Shown here piece by piece: positions 1-9,704 of a stretch of 28,407 nucleotides of DNA (position 1 is the first letter of the stretch; every line of letters begins with the position of its first letter). The notes below the pieces were generated by a model, which searched no databases, had not been told where the DNA came from, and worked only from the letters and a program-made list of their open reading frames with translations. The stretch is from Apostichopus californicus (Eukaryota; Echinodermata; Holothuroidea; Aspidochirotida; Stichopodidae), in the NCBI GenBank assembly GCA_020650975.1, contig JAIPMN010003636.1, positions 1 to 28,407 of the forward strand, given 5' to 3'. The position numbers and the translations under genes were made by a program.

Positions 1-489
1 TTTACCCCCCCCCCCCCTTCTGCCTAAACACAAAAAGTGGAGAAGAAGTTGAAATTTGTTAAGGAGTGAACAAGTTAAGTAAAGGGTAACAAATGAAAGG
101 ACAATAGGGAGAATTACAGCTAGTCATGCTCTTGGAACTCCCGAAGAAGCCTCATTGGCTTATCAAAGCCGCAGCTGACCGAAGTCAGTCTCTTACATTC
201 ATATTTAACGTCCATGATTATGAATTGTCAATTGTCAACAACTCTGTAACTAGACGACATACATTAATCTTGGAGTGACTCAAACCGGGGACCTTATGAT
301 TGGAAGGCACCGGCGTTAACCACTGAGCTAACACTCCTTACTTAGTTAAAGATATGTTCCCTTGTGCAAACAATAATATCTGTCTGGAATATAATAATGA
401 AAATAGAACCAAACTACCTTATTGTATAGTAACATACAAAGTGATCTGGCATAATTGCTGCATGTTATCCTAATGTCTTGCTATTTCAG
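1..489 (+). other. Intron upstream of first visible TAX1BP1-like exon
   Basis: Non-coding. It starts with a run of 14 C (4-17) and carries a tRNA-derived SINE at about 137-340. The upstream exon is outside the window. Confidence 0.7.
137..340 (-). repeat. tRNA-derived SINE, copy 1
   Basis: Read on the - strand, the head (337 down to 272) looks like a tRNA. GGAGTG at one end can pair with CACTCC at the other. TTAGCTCAGTGG matches a Pol III A box, and GGTTTGAGTC is a slightly mutated B box. A ~130-bp tRNA-unrelated body follows, including the segment GCGGCTTTGATAAGCCAATG. A second copy, about 90 percent identical by eye, lies at about 24850-25055 in the same orientation. The head is not an intact tRNA gene: its anticodon arm does not fold cleanly. 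Confidence 0.75.
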
Positions 490-672
490 ACCACAAAGAT
501 CGAGTGTGACAGTCTGAAGAGCAGACTGACTCGTCAGGCGGACGACTTTGTTCAGAAACAGAAGAGGATGGAGCAGCACATGGCTCTTCTAAAACATCAA
601 GGAAACGAACAGAGGGATCTTTTGGAGGAACAGGTCGTGGCCCTGAAAGAGGGGATCCAAAAACTAGCCAAG
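490..672 (+). CDS. TAX1BP1-like exon (coiled coil)
   Basis: 61 whole codons, phase 0 to 0, from TTKIECDSLK to GIQKLAK. The acceptor is ctatttcag at 481-489 and the donor gtacgt at 673. The heptad-like, Gln/Lys/Glu-rich sequence is typical of a coiled coil. The open frame runs on into the intron to 798, but composition becomes Ser/Pro-like and the donor is good, so that extension is not counted. Confidence 0.8.
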
Positions 673-3600
673 GTACGTAGCAGACTGTGGAAGAGACTTC
701 TCAGATGGAATTTAACATCTCATCGTCACTGCCCGTTGGACTCCTGCCCCTTCCTCTCATCCCCACCTCCTCCCCCAGAAAACAGAGACATGATATAATA
801 ATGAAAAGAAATATTTAGAAAATCAACAAACTTAACTGGATCTCACATGATTTATGAATTTGACAATTTGCAGTAAAATGATAAATTGATCACTGACCAT
901 ATTTCTCCAATTCGACATTTTGCAACAGATGAGTTAATGCTAAGAAAAGTCATCATTTCAACAATTTGAGGCAAAATGATAAAGTGATCATCTATAAATC
1001 TTGTGAATTTCAACATTTTGCAGCAAAATGATGGATTTCTATCCAAATTGCAGAAAAAGATCTGAACGTTGTTGTTGTTCTAAGCAGTACTTTAACATAA
1101 CTTTAACTGTGGTCGTCATCTGTTACTTGTCTCACGAATTAAATGTCTGCTTGACCAACTGTCAGATTCTTGGACACCAACTTGTTAATTGTTTTCCCTT
1201 ATTTTTATCCCCCACCCCCCTCCCTCTGTAGGAGAAAGAGAATTTTGTCCAAGGCAAGATGGGATCTGAGGAAGCATCCCACATTGCAGTGAAGAGCTTT
1301 AAAGACAAGGTGACGAAAGCTAACCGCAAAGCTGAGGAAGAAAGTCGCAAACGACAGCAGTTGCAACAAGAATTGGTAGGTTCAATTAAATATTGGTCTG
1401 TTTTATAGGTGTTTGAGAAGACCATCGGCAATCAGAATAAATAAATCAGTGAATTGAGTTCGGTGATATTTAGTGAGAGCCCCAATGGAATATCTGGTGT
1501 CCTGTTGTAGGGTATCTGTAATCGTATTCAAGTTTTTGCCGTTATCCAACCCGATTATATCTCACTGACTGACAGGCACTCTGAAGTCACGTTGTCGTCA
1601 TGTTGGTCATCCACGTAGCTCAGGCGTTTCTCCAAAAATGAGCTAGAGCAAGTCTTGATTAAACAGCCAGAAACACAAGGCTGAACACAAACTGTTTTTT
1701 TTTTGTTTTTGTGAAAGCACCGACTACATCAATGTTTAGTTTTGAAAAGGGCAGTCTGTAATGCATGCGCTAGAGCCTGCTCTGCTCTGACTACTTAGGG
1801 CCGTCAGGTCAACTATATGCTTATTGCGTTTTGGATGTACACTTTCTTTTAGCTTCAGACCAAAGAAGCTTTCCAGACTGAAAAAGATGCTTACGAGAAG
1901 CAGGTGGAACATTATAGGAGGAGTTGTGCAGAATGTGACGAGGAGAGGGATCAACGAGTGAAAGATGCAGGAAAAGAGATCAACAGTTTGAAAGTCCGTC
2001 TCGAGATGGCCCGGGAGGAGTACAAGATTCTCTACAGAGAGGTCCGAAGTTCGGAGAACGGTCGTCCAAAAGAAAGACGGGGCGAAGAAGTGGAAAGTCC
2101 GATAAGAAGAGGTAAGAAAAACAAGTCTGGAAGTTAATAATCACACTTTACATATCTGCAGGTATCAAAGGTAATCTCATAACAAAGGAGGTATGTTACT
2201 TCAGATAGCATTCACAGTTTCAGTATGATTTGTCTTGCAAATCATCCTTCCTCTCTGGAACTTATCTATTTACAAATATAAAGTGGGAAAAAAAAATGGT
2301 ACCAGAGCCATTTGTAGAAAACTTTTAAATCTGTCAGTCTGTCTGTTTGGCTGTCTGTCCTTTCCCTCTTTTAATTCTGTAATAAGTTCTTAGTGTTTCG
2401 ATGATAAACATTTACGTGGTCCTAGTTTGAACACTTGCAAGGGCGTTTTTGCAAACAAGACCATCGTAGCAAGTATTGCAGTAAAAGGAACAAAACCAAA
2501 CAAAAACCAGAAAAACAGCAGTTCAAACATGCGGCCAATCTCAGTGAATTAATCTGAATTTTTTAATCGATGTCACAGAATCAGAGACGGTGCAGTCTGC
2601 CCCGCCTCCCGAACTTGATCAGAGCTACGAATCCAGGGATATGACGTTGAACATGGAGGAGATGAACCGACAGCTGTCTCAATTGACGCTGCAGCTGGAA
2701 AAGAGAAACAAGAAAATCACCCATTACCAGACCTTGTACGAGGTAAGTCACAGAACACTGAAAAAAAAACGCCAAATAGTTGGGTGTAGTCATTTCGGGG
2801 TCGATGTAGGGTCACATTTAAATCTTTGGCAGTAGTCTAACCTGTTAACCTAAGCTTAAATTATGTAAACTTTCCCCTATCACGGTTATTAAAGATCGCT
2901 AACATGTCTTGGTCCTATTTGTGAATGAATGAAGAAACATGTATTTGGAGGGTGAGTCCCTCTGGCTATAAATGTATTTATTTTGGTCTCACCGATCAAA
3001 AATGTCAATGGGTTGACCCCTCGGGTGACCTTTGTGTGTGAAGTTATGATACAAGTTCAAAGTTAATTTTTAGACATTTAATGCAATTAACTCCCAGTGC
3101 CAAGGTCTGATATTATGGGACAAGTTGTGAATGGGGTGGTGGAACATTTTCAAACTTAACGGTCATATGATCTGAGGTCACCAATGTTATCATATCTGTT
3201 GACCCGCTTGTAGGTGACCTTATATTTCTTACATTTTCGACGATCACAATTTGTGATCACAAAATTGTTGGCTATAGTGTTGGTTACTTCATGGGTACAT
3301 GTAGGACCACAATTACTTGGACTATTTGAGCCCAATCTTGCTATGATAATATGATGTGTATTGTCATATACCCCTACGCAAGGAACCACAGTGCCCTTGG
3401 GCTCTTGTTAATAATTATTGTTAAGTTATTTATTTCTGTAATTCTTAGGATGCAATATTTTTAGACTGTAATATTTTTAAGCTGTAATATTTTTAAGTTG
3501 TATTATTATATGCGATTCTGTGCAGTGCTTTGATGATCATTCTTTTGATGTAAAGCGCTATATAAGAATAAATTATTATAATGATTATTTATGATTATTT

Positions 3601-5918
3601 GGTGTTTGCAGGAAGAGAAAGTGAAGTGCAGGAAGTCTGAGAATCTCTACAAGGAGATGCAGGAGACCAAACGACTGAACGAAAGTGAGATGAGGAATAA
3701 ACACCGAGAGAAACAGGTGATTATTTCATTCGTTTCTGTTTTTAAAGGTTTTAAAGCTTGATGTAACAGTTGGGAAACGTTTTGGGATGGTTCTTTTTAA
3801 TATTTGATGAGATTTATACTCTTTTCTTTTTAATACTTATAATCCCAGACAATTTGTGTCTCATCATCTTTATCTTTCCCGCCTCCAACCGTCCTCCGGA
3901 TATTGAAATTGACCATGTTTGGGTTGAGTTGTTAATAAAGATGTTTTTTCATCTGTTTGAGGATAGATAATAACGGTTTTTCATGATAATCACCTGATAA
4001 GAAGAAAGTTCGATTTGATGGGGATGGGGAGGGGGAGAGGAGAAGTAACAGAGAGGGGGGGAGATGATATGGAATGAGGTGTTCTTTATCTCCCATGCAC
4101 CTTGATTAGTCTCCCCTTACAACATTTCAGAGCAAATAATATTCACAACCGTGGTAGTTTCAACAAAACTTGTCGAGGGTTGATATTTTTGCTGGCTTCA
4201 AGAAGGGAGCGGGCAATGCTGTTGGCAATAATAAGGACAAGCAAGCAAGGCCTAGAGCATTCTTCTTCTTCTTCTTCTTCTTCTCCTATTGAAGCTGCTT
4301 TTGTTTCCATTGCAGGCGGAAGTGAATCATTGGCAAGAGAAATTCAACAAATTGCATGACGATTACTTGAAGACTAAACATGCCTATGAGAGTGCAAAGT
4401 TGGACAAAGAACTGATTGAATCGGTCAAGGGTGCAGCTCTGCAGCCTCGGCCAAAAGATCGGAGTGACTCCTCGTCATCGTCGTCATCATCATCGTCACC
4501 ATCTCGCATGATACCCCGCCCTCCCCCAAGGAAATACCCCAACATTCCGCAGCCTCGGCAAAAAGATCGGAGTGACTCGTCGTCATCACCATCATCGTCA
4601 CCATCTCGCATGGAACCCCGCCCTCCCCCACTGAAATTCGGCAACCCTTACGCAACCACTGCCAGCGAGGAATATTCTCTCCCCGTGATGTCTCCCCCCG
4701 GTAAATACCACAACCCCAACCCTCAAAACTCGTCAAGTGAACGGTCCATCGACATCAAGAACCCTCCTGGTAATCTGCCAATGCCTCTGCAACCCCAACA
4801 GACCCCACAGGCAAAATTTCTGTCTGTAAAGGCATCGTTGCAGCTGGATAATAAGACTGGCAAGGGCAAAGGCAGGACGCCCACTGCTCCTCCTATGGGA
4901 CCAGAAGAGGAAGACGAGGACATCTACGGAGCTGGATGTGACGAGGTGAGGAGAGACGAGCAAAGGTTCCCTACCGACGTGGAGAGTGATGGAGTCCGAA
5001 GTGATCCAGTCAGGTAAGCTTACCATTGCTATTACATCTCCAATGCCTCCTCCCCCCCCCCCCACCCACACCCTTAACCAACCATAATGAATTCGATAAT
5101 GGAAGTTGGTGTTATAAGCAGAATATGGTCTTTGTTGTTTCTATCACTTAAGCATTAGTGGAATAGTTTTCATGCTTTTAAACTAATGTGGTTTTCCCCA
5201 GATATCTCATTAACTTAGGACCTCTGTTTGACACAATATACCGTAGTTTTAAACTGATAATAACAGCAACAGTATCACCGTGAGCTATTCACGGTGATTG
5301 GACAATGAATTAAATTCATTCATTCAATCAGTCAATGCATTCTTTCATGGTTTGACTGATAACATTCATACATCATTTCATTCTAATAAGTAAATGTGAA
5401 ATATGTTGCAAGGTTTAGGGAATATTGATGATCATGTAGTGAAATCGTTTAATTTATATGGTAAGTTTGGTATGTACTATCTGTATGATGAAAAAAATCC
5501 GTACAACGGGTATGAATGTGCCATCCAATACTGGTCAACAGGTAAGATTGTAACACTATTGCCTAACTCACAAAAACGTTTCTATTCTCTTTACAGGCCA
5601 CCGAGTCCTGTCTTTCACGATGCTCAAGACTTCCCTGCAGGTAGTAAAACCTGTGAACAGTGTCACATGGAGTTTCCCCCATCGATATCCGACGAGGAGT
5701 TAGCGAAACACATGCAGGGTCATTTTACCTACGAATGTGAAGAATGTGGGTGGCACGCTGACAGAGAAACGACATCAGAACAGGAGTTTAAGAGACACAG
5801 AGAAAGCCATGAAATAGATGAAGATCTCATACAGTTTTGTCCCGTCTGTCAAACCATCTTCAAGGATTCGACACCCGAACAGATGGTTGCTCATGTTAAC
5901 AGCCATTTTGCAAATTAA
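490..5918 (+). CDS. TAX1BP1: CALCOCO/TAX1BP1-family autophagy receptor, 3' part (7 exons)
   Basis: Gene-level entry. The joined exons are 490-672, 1232-1375, 1859-2111 (or 1853-2111), 2579-2742, 3612-3716, 4316-5013 and 5597-5918. All have GT-AG borders and compatible phases, giving about 622 codons. The order is a long charged coiled coil (exons 1-5 and the start of exon 6), a Ser/Pro/Gln-rich linker (exon 6), then three C-terminal Cys2-His2 fingers (exon 7). The first finger has the UBZ spacing C-x2-C-x15-H-x3-H with a Phe-Pro-Pro after the second Cys, as in human TAX1BP1. Known family members (TAX1BP1, CALCOCO2/NDP52, CALCOCO1) are cytosolic receptors that bind ubiquitinated cargo and LC3/GABARAP, and carry an N-terminal SKICH domain. 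That domain would lie upstream of the window. Family membership rests on architecture and finger spacing. The choice of TAX1BP1 over CALCOCO1/2 is uncertain and an unsplit ancestral gene is possible. I see no clear acidic LIR motif. Confidence 0.72.
673..1231 (+). other. Intron with degenerate ~50-bp repeats
   Basis: Between 853 and 1033 a motif like AATTTCAACATTTTGCAGCA followed by AAATGATAAA recurs about four times with drift (near 855, 908, 953, 1005). The rest is unremarkable, apart from a C-rich tract before the acceptor. Confidence 0.55.
1232..1375 (+). CDS. TAX1BP1-like exon (coiled coil)
   Basis: 48 codons, phase 0 to 0, starting EKENFVQGKM and ending RQQLQQEL. A pyrimidine-rich tract and ctgtag precede it, and the donor gtaggt follows at 1376. 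The codons are rich in Glu, Lys, Gln and Arg, continuing the coiled coil of the previous exon. Confidence 0.78.
1376..1852 (+). other. Intron, nothing recognised
   Basis: No repeat or conserved frame was seen, apart from a T-rich run near 1694. Confidence 0.5.
1859..2111 (+). CDS. TAX1BP1-like exon (coiled coil)
   Basis: 84 codons plus one base, ending in phase 1 at the donor gtaaga (2112). It starts TKEAFQTEKDAYEKQVEHY and ends with a basic/acidic stretch (ERRGEEVESPIRR). Two acceptors lie six bases apart: tttag ending at 1852 would add Leu-Gln, and cttcag ending at 1858 gives the start used here. Both keep the frame. Strong coiled-coil composition with one Cys-x2-Cys (SCAEC) that has no matching His pair. 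Confidence 0.78.
2112..2578 (+). other. Intron with CTGT microsatellite
   Basis: A short imperfect CTGT run lies at 2334-2360. Nothing else was recognised. Confidence 0.5.
2579..2742 (+). CDS. TAX1BP1-like exon
   Basis: Two bases complete a Glu codon split with the previous exon, then 54 codons to the donor gtaagt at 2743. It reads SETVQSAPPPELDQSYESRD, then a coiled-coil stretch with Gln/Leu heptads (NRQLSQLTLQLEKRNKKI). The acceptor is gtcacag. A short Pro-rich hinge at its start separates two coiled-coil blocks. Confidence 0.77.
2743..3611 (+). other. Intron containing a probable decayed retroposon
   Basis: The intron is 869 bp. Most of it, about 2940-3600, looks like an old interspersed repeat (listed separately). 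No coding potential was accepted. Confidence 0.5.
2940..3600 (+). repeat. Probable decayed retroposon ending in an ATT-rich tail
   Basis: The segment has repeated GGGTGACCTT / AGGTGACCTT motifs (near 3022 and 3210), three TAATATTTTTA repeats (3445-3500), and ends in TGTAAAGCGCTATATAAGAA, then an ATTATTATAATG tail. A GCGCTATATAAG end followed by an ATT-type tail is, from memory, common at the 3' ends of invertebrate SINE/LINE copies. The boundaries are guesses and no reverse transcriptase remnant is readable. Confidence 0.35.
3612..3716 (+). CDS. TAX1BP1-like exon (coiled coil)
   Basis: 35 whole codons, phase 0 to 0, from EEKVKCRKSENLYKEMQ to NKHREKQ. The acceptor is gtttgcag and the donor gtgatt at 3717. 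Almost entirely charged and Gln/Met/Leu residues, as expected for a continuing helix. Confidence 0.76.
3717..4315 (+). other. Intron with G-rich tract and TTC microsatellite
   Basis: A purine G-run tract at 4018-4063 could form a G-quadruplex on the + strand. A (TTC)n run at 4259-4284 lies just upstream of the acceptor and adds to its pyrimidine tract. Confidence 0.55.
4316..5013 (+). CDS. TAX1BP1-like large linker exon with Ser repeats
   Basis: 232 codons plus two bases, the largest exon. It begins with the end of the coiled coil (AEVNHWQEKFNKLHDDYL) and then becomes disordered: Arg-Ser-Asp followed by poly-Ser, Pro-rich segments, Gln-Pro runs, and an acidic patch (EEEDEDIYGAG). Residues encoded from 4445 and from 4553 are an in-frame 108-base (36-codon) tandem duplication, each copy carrying KDRSDSSSS, then SPSRM and PRPPP. 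The acceptor is ccattgcag after a TTC microsatellite, and the donor gtaagc is at 5014. Antisense open frames here are by-products of the TCN codon repeats. Confidence 0.8.
5014..5596 (+). other. Last intron of TAX1BP1-like gene
   Basis: It contains a C-run (5051-5063) and an inverted repeat, CACCGTGA at 5276-5283 and TCACGGTG at 5289-5296 (5-base loop). The frame of the last exon stays open back to 5403 inside this intron (about 65 codons, no homology recognised). Confidence 0.6.
5597..5918 (+). CDS. TAX1BP1-like terminal exon with three zinc fingers
   Basis: One base completes an Arg codon, then 106 codons and TAA at 5916. Finger 1 (5652-5723) is C-x2-C-x15-H-x3-H with FPP after the second Cys. 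Finger 2 (5736-5810) is C-x2-C-x16-H-x3-H. Finger 3 (5838-5906) is C-x2-C-x14-H-x3-H, and the protein ends four residues later. In human TAX1BP1, C-terminal fingers of this type bind ubiquitin and myosin VI. Finger 2, with Gly-Trp after the second Cys, is the least UBZ-like. The acceptor is tctctttacag. Confidence 0.88.
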
Positions 5919-6029
5919 GATCTGAAGTTGTACCGGTATATTGCAGGTAATGATGTCTAACCATTACACGATGATAAGACATGATTCAGTGAAGATATCT
6001 TTCTGTATTTGCAGAAGGTGGAATGTTGT

Positions 6030-6035
6030 AATAAA
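6030..6035 (+). promoter_or_regulatory. Candidate poly(A) signal, TAX1BP1-like gene
   Basis: The first AATAAA downstream of the stop at 5916, 112 bases away. Further AATAAA hexamers occur near 7990, 8036 and 8086, so a longer 3' UTR is possible. Confidence 0.45.
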
Positions 6036-6129
6036 TGATATAAAATGACACGATTCTTGGAAATTATCATCAAAACTAAAATCAAATAACTTGTGTGTAA
6101 TAGTTCAGTTTACTTGTCTTGTTTTGTTC

Positions 6130-6172
6130 TTTAGCTTGAAATTCTTTAGCTTGAAATTCTTTAGCTTGAAAA
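6130..6172 (+). repeat. Three-copy 15-bp tandem repeat
   Basis: TTCTTTAGCTTGAAA occurs three times head to tail at about 6127-6171, with almost no divergence. Confidence 0.7.
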
Positions 6173-6189
6173 TACAAAAAGTAAATACA

Positions 6190-6632
6190 AAAATGCACTT
6201 GTGAATGTTGCTTGCTTTCTTCAAGAACTATTTGCTATTTTTCATTGTAAAATATGTGAATGTAGATTAAACACTGGACAACTTATTAAGGGAGATTATA
6301 GCTGATGGTAAGAGGGTTACCTACTTATGACATTTTACCTTTTCTGACATGTCAAAGGTCAAGTTGGAAGGCTTCAAAGAGAAACCAAGGCATTTAACAT
6401 TGTCAAATCAAGGTTTATCTAGAAATAGATTAGAAAAAGATAAAAATGCACTCGTGAATGACACTTGCTTGCTTCAAGAACTATGTTATTTTTCATTGTA
6501 AAATATGTGAAAATAAGATTAAACACTGGACAACTTATTAAGGGAGATTATAGCTGATGGTAAGAGGGTTACCTACTTATAACATTTTACCGTTTCTGAT
6601 ATGTCAAAGTTAACCTTGGAAGACTTCAAATT
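6190..6632 (+). repeat. Direct duplication of ~190 bp
   Basis: Segments 6190-6380 and about 6443-6632 are near copies. Both run from AAATGCACT through GATTAAACACTGGACAACTT and GGGAGATTATAGCTGATGGT to ATGTCAAAG. They are separated by ~60 bp and estimated above 90 percent identical in the core. Confidence 0.75.
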
Positions 6633-8996
6633 GTGTTTAGAAATAGGTTTCCGTTGTCAATTATCCTTCTATGTTGCTTTTTGCTACAAAAATATTAGTT
6701 TTGAGGTTTGCTTCAGTTTGGCTTATGGACTACAGATAATTTACCTTTTTCTTTCTTTTGTAATAACGGCCACAAGTTGTAGAATTTATGTACATTTTCT
6801 TTAATGTTGTTTCAGAATACTACATATAGAGATAAAATCTGTTTGTTTTTTTTGTGAAGTCTCCGATGTATTCACCAAAATATTTAAGATAATTCTAATC
6901 TGCCGCGAAGATTTGATCGTTATTGTACGTAACAGTTTGAAGATATGTATGAACATCTATGTTCCTAGATTGGCATAAGAAACAGACGACTGGAAAAGCT
7001 AAGATATTTCAAAGCTAAGAGCTTTTGAGTTATTATTATATTAGGTAATATTCACATATCAATTGTACAGCTATTCTTTCAGGCTCTATAACATGTTATT
7101 GTCAATAATTTGTGAGGGGGGGGGGGGCTTTAGTGGAGGAAAAAATATCTTACAGGAAAAATTAGTCAGAATCTAATGTCAAGAAGAAAATATATTTTGA
7201 AAATTCCTGTTGCACAATGCACATGCACAATGACGGTTCGTCTGTGAGGAAATTGCGTGTAACATACAGCTTCAAATAGATTGCATGAAGAACTTAAAGT
7301 ACGTACGAATGTTGAAAGAAACTGTTTCCTGGACTACTTATTCGATCTCTTCTTGCCTTTGTTCTTTAACTATATATATCTGGATTTTTATGGTCTTGTT
7401 TTGCTCCCATTTTTTTATTAATTATATATTTTTCAGGGCTTAAGTGGAAAATTAACTGCAGCTAACCAATATTTTCAACCTCTTTTCATTAGATTTAAAC
7501 TCAACCCAAACACTTATTTACACCTGATTGACTGATGTGCACTTGCAAATCTCCATGTACCTAACATCCAATTTAATTATTTGTATCAAATTTATGTTTT
7601 CTTAAAGGAAAGGGAGGTGGTTGGTGTACCATACGACTGTCACATAATCAAGTTGTGAGCAAAGTGAAGGAAGATTGCATACAGTAAATTTAGTTTTTGA
7701 ACATTTGAATTTTGTTGTTGATTCTATGATGTTGGTACTTCTATGTTGATAATACTTATACTACTATGAAAAGGCTGACAAAATGATGATTGAATCCAAT
7801 TTCATAAATTCCACTCATGAACTGGAACCATTAAGGAAGGAGTCTTTGATTGGCCAAAACTTTGATCAACAGCAATCTTTCTCTGAACAGCACTTTAGAC
7901 GGTTTTCAAAAGTAGATGACAAAACTCAACCTGCTCTTAGTTTAATATTAGTCGATAGCAAACAATTTTTGGTTCCATATTTTGTGTAAGAATAAATGTA
8001 TACTGAATTAGAGGAAAATTTTCCATTTTGTCTTAAATAAATGGTTGTTTGGTTTTTAATTAGAAGTTAAAAATGAGAAATATAAATAAAATACAGAATA
8101 ACATGTTACTTCTCTTTAATAGTATTTTCGTCTTTTATCTCAGAAGAGGGAAGGTATTTGGGGGGGGGGGGGTTGAGGAGACTTACCCCTAGTCATCGGA
8201 ATGACACAGCTAAGATGGGAAAGCAAAAGTTATTGAATTAAAATCAACATTATCAAAGTGATATTTTTCTCATCTCATGGTTTAATACCTGACTTCAAGA
8301 AAAAAGAACAGAAATAGTTTACAGGTACATGTATCGAGGAAACATCTACATTGCGGATTCTAATAATCAAGGTGTTTAGAATACATTGAGAAGGAATAGT
8401 TATGGCTGGTGTCATTCAAAAGTCTCTCGTAATAATAGCTATATCAAGGTGGAAATATGGACCATTTTAAACTTATGTTGACTCATTTACATGCATTATT
8501 TGATAGTTCGAGGCACTGTGCTTAAGAATCTTGAATGTCTGTTTACATGTTCTAATACAATGTCTAACACTCCTTTACAACTGAAATATTCCTACAATAG
8601 AAAATGTTCCTAACCTATTCCTACATGACCTGAATAGCGCTGAAGTGACCCCAAATGAGGTTTGACTATTGAAAGGCTTGTGTTGCAACCTTTTCAACAT
8701 CATTGGTCAGCATTGTTAGGAAGGGAATTGCAAAGACGGAACCCTTACACAGAAAAGTCAATCTGAGGGCTTTGTTTGCACAGCAAATAGTTACAATACT
8801 GACTTCCTTTTGTACAAGCTTTAGGGGAAACCCCTACAAAATATTAATTGCTCCCTTTCTAAGAATTTTCGTGCTGCATAATTAAACAATATATAGAAAC
8901 ATTACAGTGTTTAAACATATCTCGTTATTTTGCAAGTGAGCAAGCCTGATACCATCACTCCTAGAAGTACAAGGTACAGGAGAAGGAATACATTTT

Positions 8997-9002
8997 TTTA
9001 TT
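8997..9002 (-). promoter_or_regulatory. Candidate poly(A) signal, TTC21 gene
   Basis: TTTATT on +, that is AATAAA on the - strand, about 560 bases downstream of the TTC21 stop at 9559. It is the nearest canonical hexamer I found downstream of the stop. Confidence 0.4.
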
Positions 9003-9558
9003 GTGCTAGGCAGTGATTTATACACAAAGTCAAAACAAAATGGAATCTATGCTATGGATGCCAACCAGTCAAGAAAACAATAACAAAACTGATTTTTATC
9101 ACAAACTATGAACATCTTTAGTATACACCACGTTATAAGGAAAATATAAACAATGACATTGTTTTTTTTTACCTGAAAGACTCAGATACCATACATTTTA
9201 TGCCTATTTACAAGTAAATAATACAATTCTGTCTGTGTAGATTATCTTTGGCCATTACTAAGGAATACATTAATATTTAATTTTTAAAATAATTAATTAA
9301 TTATTTAATTTGGGCCTTGAGAGCCATGGTCAGTTATGTCACTGGGTTCGCTTTTTAATTCTTATAAATTCATGGTACATTCATTGGCATAGAATGTGTT
9401 TCCTCCAAAATTGAGAATACATTATGACCCTGGGCCCAGAGACCGTTCCCCCCCGGCCCAACTTTTAAGGCTTGATCGAGCAAAAAACAGTCCAAGACAG
9501 TGAAATATATATATATATACTTCACTATACCAGTAGTCTATGTAGATCTTGATAAGAG

Positions 9559-9704
9559 CTACGTTCGGAGAGCTAGACGTGCTTTCTCCAGGATGTCCTT
9601 CCTCATGCGAGGATAGTTGGAGTGGACCAAGAGTACCTTGTGACAGATATCAATAGCGTCCACATACTTCTTGGCTTTCATGTAGTTGAAGGCTAATTTG
9701 TAGC
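9559..9704 (-). CDS. TTC21B: TTC21B terminal exon
   Basis: Two bases complete Gly, then [20 protein letters not shown] to KARLALRT and TAA at 9561-9559. The acceptor is ttacatttcag. The C-terminus ends with the family's [13 protein letters not shown] pattern, so the end of the protein is complete. Confidence 0.97.

Larger units (their letters stand above)
5919..9558. other. Convergent 3' UTR / intergenic region
   Basis: 3.6 kb between the two stop codons. It holds both genes' poly(A) signals, a 15-bp triplet repeat, a ~190-bp direct duplication, G-runs (7115-7127, 8160-8172) and AT-rich stretches. Small open frames here (such as 7783-7989 and 8703-8885) show no recognisable domain and are treated as chance. 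Confidence 0.65.

Noticed and set aside
272-337. tRNA gene on the - strand
   Set aside because: A and B boxes and an acceptor-like stem are present, but the anticodon arm is not a clean stem-loop and the sequence is attached to a repeated body found again at 24850. It is a SINE head.
4384-4923. Long antisense frames opposite the Ser/Pro-rich exon
   Set aside because: TCN/TCA repeats leave the other strand open. The sense frame has proper splice sites and joins the zinc-finger exon.
7783-7989. 68-codon + frame in the convergent region
   Set aside because: No domain, no splice partner, AT-rich, inside likely 3' UTR/intergenic DNA. Expected by chance.
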